Source: Alteromonas_E sp965248545
GTDB lineage: Bacteria; Pseudomonadota; Gammaproteobacteria; Enterobacterales; Alteromonadaceae
Assembly (NCBI GenBank): GCA_965248545.1
Contig: OZ252110.1
Span: 3,472,001-3,536,000 of the forward strand
Reading direction: 5' to 3'
Length of the DNA stretch: 64,000 bases
Shown piece after piece: positions 61,461 to 64,000 of this stretch. Made by a program: the position numbers and the translations under genes. Under the pieces are notes generated by a model. The model made no database searches. It saw nothing but the letters and a program-made list of their open reading frames with translations, and was not told the DNA's origin. The first letter of the stretch is position 1. Each line of letters begins with the position of its first letter.

Positions 61461-63929
61461 TTAAGCTGCCTTCGCCGATTTGGCTCTTGGCTTTTTAGCT
61501 GGCTTGGCTGCACTAGCGGCAACTAATTCCGCTGGGTCAAAGTCATCGACGTTGATGGTGCGCAGTCGACCTGCTTCAGCGCGTTTCATCAACTGCGCTT
61601 CTTGATCATCAATCAGCCCTTCTTGTAATGCTGACTCAGCAAGGGCGTCTAAAGCTGTCATCGGCAGTTTTTGCTTACGCGCTTTACAGATACGCTCAAA
61701 TATAGGTTCGACCGCTAGAATATCATCAAGGGTCTGTTCTAAATCGCCCATCAAGTTACCTTCAACACGGGCGGTAAATTGACCGCACGCGATACGGTCG
61801 CGAGCAGCACATGGTGTTTGCAGCATGTGTGCAATCTTGTGCTCCATGATATCTGAAGGTTGATCGATACGGCGGCCAAACGGCATAACCAGCCCACGCA
61901 TAAAGATCGCAACCGCTTTTACTGGGAAGTTACGAATAAACTCATCAATGGCAGTTTCAGTGTCGTGCAATAGGTCGTGCATTGCCCAATCCAAAAACGG
62001 CAAATCTTCTTGATTGCGCCCTTGCTCATCAAAGCGTTTTAACGTCGCACTCGCGAGATACAAATTACTTAAAATGTCACCAAGTCGCGCAGACAAACGC
62101 TCCTTGCGTTTTAGGTCTCCGCCGAGCACACCCATTGAAATATCAGTCAATAGTGCAAGGTTTGCTGAGTAGCCTTGCATTAATTGATAGTAGCGCGCGG
62201 TAGTGTCTTTAAACGGCGCACTCGCAAAACGGCCACCGGTCATAGTGAACCATAGGCTGCGGAACGTGTTGCCGATGGCGAATCCAATATGACCGAACAC
62301 CGCCTTGTCGAATTTATCTAAGCTCTCTTTGCGGTCGTCGATCTGAGAGGCACGAATTTCTTCTAGCACATACGGATGACAACGCATTGCGCCCTGACCA
62401 AAGATCATCATATTACGGGTAAGAATGTTTGCGCCTTCAACCGTAATCGAAATAGGTGCGCCTTGATACCCTCTGCCAAGATAGTTACTTGGCCCTAGAC
62501 ATACACCTTTGCCCCCGTGTATATCCATGGCGTCATTGACAGCCACACGCATGCGTTCAGTGAGGTGATATTTACAGATGGCAGAGATAACTGATGGTTT
62601 CTCGCCCATATCGAGTGCACCCGTTGTCATCGTGGTAACGGCATCCATCATGTAGGCGTTGCCGCCGATTCGGCCAAGCATCTCTTCAATACCTTCCATT
62701 TGACCAATTGGGAGTCTGAATTGACGACGGATGCGCGAGTAGGCACCGGTCGCAACGGCTAACGCTTTCGCACCACCAGCTGCTGATGACGGCAATGTAA
62801 TACAGCGACCAACCGACAAGCATTCCATCAACATACGCCAGCCTTTACCGGCCATTTCCTGACCACCGATAATATAATCCAGTGGTACAAAAATCTCGTT
62901 GCCACGGATTGGACCATTTTGGAAGGGCACATTAAGAGGGAAGTGGCGATTACCGATGTCTAATCCGTCAGTTTCACGCGGAATAAGCGCGCAGGTGATA
63001 CCGATATCTTTATTATCACCGAGTAAGCCATCAGGATCTTGAAGTTTAAACGCAAGACCAATTACGGTTGCCACAGGTGCAAGCGTAATGTAGCGCTTGT
63101 TAAACGTAAGGCGCATACCAAGGATTTCCTCGCCTTGCCACTGGCCTTTACAAACGATACCGAAGTCAGGGATTGCACCAGCATCAGAACCAGCTTCCGG
63201 ACTGGTAAGCGCAAAACAAGGTATCTCTTCACCGACCGCGAGGCGCGGCAAGTAGTGGTCTTGTTGTTCTTTGGTACCGTAGTGCTGCAATAGCTCACCT
63301 GGACCAAGGGAGTTGGGTACCCCAACTGTACTTGATAAAACTGCGCTGACGCCGGCTAATTTTTGCAGTACGCGAGATTGAGCGTAGGCGGAGAATTCCA
63401 AACCACCGAACTCTTTCTTAATGATCATGGCAAAGAATTTGTTCTCTTTTAGGTATTGCCAAATTTCAGGAGAGAGGTCTGCGTCTTTGTGGTTAATCTG
63501 CCATTCGTCAACCATTGCACTGACAACTTCACACGGGCCGTCCAAAAAAGCCTGCTCTTCGGCTGTCAGTCTCGGTTGCGCGTAGGCGTGTAATTTATTC
63601 CAGTTTGGTTTTCCGGTGAAAATGTCACCATCCCACCATACTGTACCCGCATCGATCGCTTCTTGTTCAGTCTCCGACATTTCCGGCATAACTTTTTTGT
63701 AGAATGCGAGTAGTTTTTTACTGATGTGTTGTTTGCGGATATCGCGGTTAACCAGTGGTACTGTTACTGCGGCAAAGAGTAACCAGCCAATAATTCCGAT
63801 ATCGCCGGCAAAGGTGCCAACAACCATCACGACACCAGCAGCAATTGCTGCATTGAGTAAGCTGGTTTGTTGATATGCAGCGACTGCGAGCACCGCTACA
63901 AAAAGTAAGAACCATACTAAATCAGACAT
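61461..63929 (-). CDS. fadE: Acyl-CoA dehydrogenase FadE
   Basis: An 822-residue FadE, close to E. coli's 814. N-terminal hydrophobic segments (about 1-60) suggest membrane association. The dehydrogenase core has CFALTSPEAGSDAGAIPDFG (FAD/substrate loop), NKRYITLAPVATVIGLAFK, MDIHGGKGVCLGPSNYLGR and GANILTRNMMIFGQGAMRCH, with the long C-terminal FadE extension. A Lys/Ala-rich tail (KPAKKPRAKSAKAA) ends it. It performs the first step of beta-oxidation and gives electrons to ETF. Upstream is a FadR-like operator. The start is set by ATG 63929. Confidence 0.95.
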   Translation of the reverse strand: MSDLVWFLLFVAVLAVAAYQQTSLLNAAIAAGVVMVVGTFAGDIGIIGWLLFAAVTVPLVNRDIRKQHISKKLLAFYKKVMPEMSETEQEAIDAGTVWWDGDIFTGKPNWNKLHAYAQPRLTAEEQAFLDGPCEVVSAMVDEWQINHKDADLSPEIWQYLKENKFFAMIIKKEFGGLEFSAYAQSRVLQKLAGVSAVLSSTVGVPNSLGPGELLQHYGTKEQQDHYLPRLAVGEEIPCFALTSPEAGSDAGAIPDFGIVCKGQWQGEEILGMRLTFNKRYITLAPVATVIGLAFKLQDPDGLLGDNKDIGITCALIPRETDGLDIGNRHFPLNVPFQNGPIRGNEIFVPLDYIIGGQEMAGKGWRMLMECLSVGRCITLPSSAAGGAKALAVATGAYSRIRRQFRLPIGQMEGIEEMLGRIGGNAYMMDAVTTMTTGALDMGEKPSVISAICKYHLTERMRVAVNDAMDIHGGKGVCLGPSNYLGRGYQGAPISITVEGANILTRNMMIFGQGAMRCHPYVLEEIRASQIDDRKESLDKFDKAVFGHIGFAIGNTFRSLWFTMTGGRFASAPFKDTTARYYQLMQGYSANLALLTDISMGVLGGDLKRKERLSARLGDILSNLYLASATLKRFDEQGRNQEDLPFLDWAMHDLLHDTETAIDEFIRNFPVKAVAIFMRGLVMPFGRRIDQPSDIMEHKIAHMLQTPCAARDRIACGQFTARVEGNLMGDLEQTLDDILAVEPIFERICKARKQKLPMTALDALAESALQEGLIDDQEAQLMKRAEAGRLRTINVDDFDPAELVAASAAKPAKKPRAKSAKAA

Positions 63930-63970
63930 AAAGCCTCCTGAAAAATTAGCGCTACGCTAGACAATGTGGT

Positions 63971-63987
63971 CATAGGTCAGACCAGAT
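63971..63987 (-). promoter_or_regulatory. FadR-like operator upstream of fadE
   Basis: On the minus strand ATCTGGTCTGACCTATG matches the E. coli FadR core (A.CTGGTC.GACC) closely, including the palindromic GGTC-T-GACC centre; it resembles the fadL site. It lies 42 bases upstream of the fadE ATG, where a repressor would block transcription. Acyl-CoA would release it. Confidence 0.65.
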
Positions 63988-64000
63988 CATCTAAACGTAA

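Noticed and set aside
1..64000. Prophage, integron, transposon, tRNA or rRNA content
   Set aside because: No integrase, transposase, capsid, tRNA cloverleaf or rRNA sequence was recognised by reading; a tRNAscan-SE, barrnap and ISfinder search would be needed to exclude small ones.

Overview
The window is an ordinary chromosomal segment of a Gram-negative marine-type gammaproteobacterium, most likely in or near the Alteromonadales. The reasons are gene content and order: cmoA-cmoB, fur/fldA/DUF2788/ybfF, a DUF3718 secreted protein, a two-domain FadE with an N-terminal membrane segment, rhombosortase, tandem RND pumps, an outer-membrane barrel and a TonB receptor. I see no rRNA, tRNA, CRISPR array, insertion sequence, phage gene or replication origin. 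Assignment below order level is not possible from the sequence alone.

Layout. 1-1786 (minus): a probable glucosylglycerate (compatible solute) operon of glycerate kinase, sugar-phosphoglycerate phosphatase and the start of the synthase. 1865-3585: cmoA-cmoB for wobble-uridine modification. 3693-6206: adenosine deaminase, then an outer-membrane barrel overlapping a PhyH-type dioxygenase. 6328-14413 (minus): a DUF3718 protein and an adaptor plus two-pump RND operon resembling mdtABC. 14664-15911: an OsmC-like protein and CvfB. 15998-19254: 5-oxoprolinase pxpABC followed by a D-amino-acid-transaminase-like gene. 19251-23652: fur, a chemoreceptor, flavodoxin, DUF2788 and ybfF. 23701-27266: the ETF electron-transfer module (ETF-QO diverging from etfBA). 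27982-32351: a second RND system. 32442-34553: a membrane-anchored AraC regulator and a DUF2306 membrane protein. 34607-43044: a TonB receptor, a DJ-1/AraC regulator and a five-gene acyl-CoA dehydrogenase/reductase operon. 43057-51677: an aminotransferase, an NRDE protein, a GAF-GspE ATPase facing a Cache-type histidine kinase, an acyltransferase and a Cys/Met-type PLP enzyme. 51756-61362: a multi-fasciclin lipoprotein, azoreductase, secreted glutathione peroxidase, an S9 peptidase lipoprotein, rhombosortase, a crotonase and gamma-glutamyltransferase. 61461-63929: fadE.

Themes. Fatty-acid and acyl-CoA oxidation recurs: FadE, the acyl-CoA dehydrogenase operon, the crotonase, and ETF/ETF-QO, which passes their electrons to quinone. 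FadR-like operator sequences can be read upstream of fadE and, more weakly, upstream of the TonB receptor. A perfect 18-bp palindrome lies upstream of etfBA. Glutathione/5-oxoproline turnover is also represented (ggt, pxpABC, secreted GPx).

The most unusual items are a fourth fasciclin domain that appears to be split by a lipoprotein-repeat (PF03640-like) insertion, an orphan GAF-GspE ATPase beside an orphan histidine kinase, a chemoreceptor inserted between fldA and fur, and several strong inverted repeats in intergenic DNA. I did not find a clear, wholly new multi-gene system.
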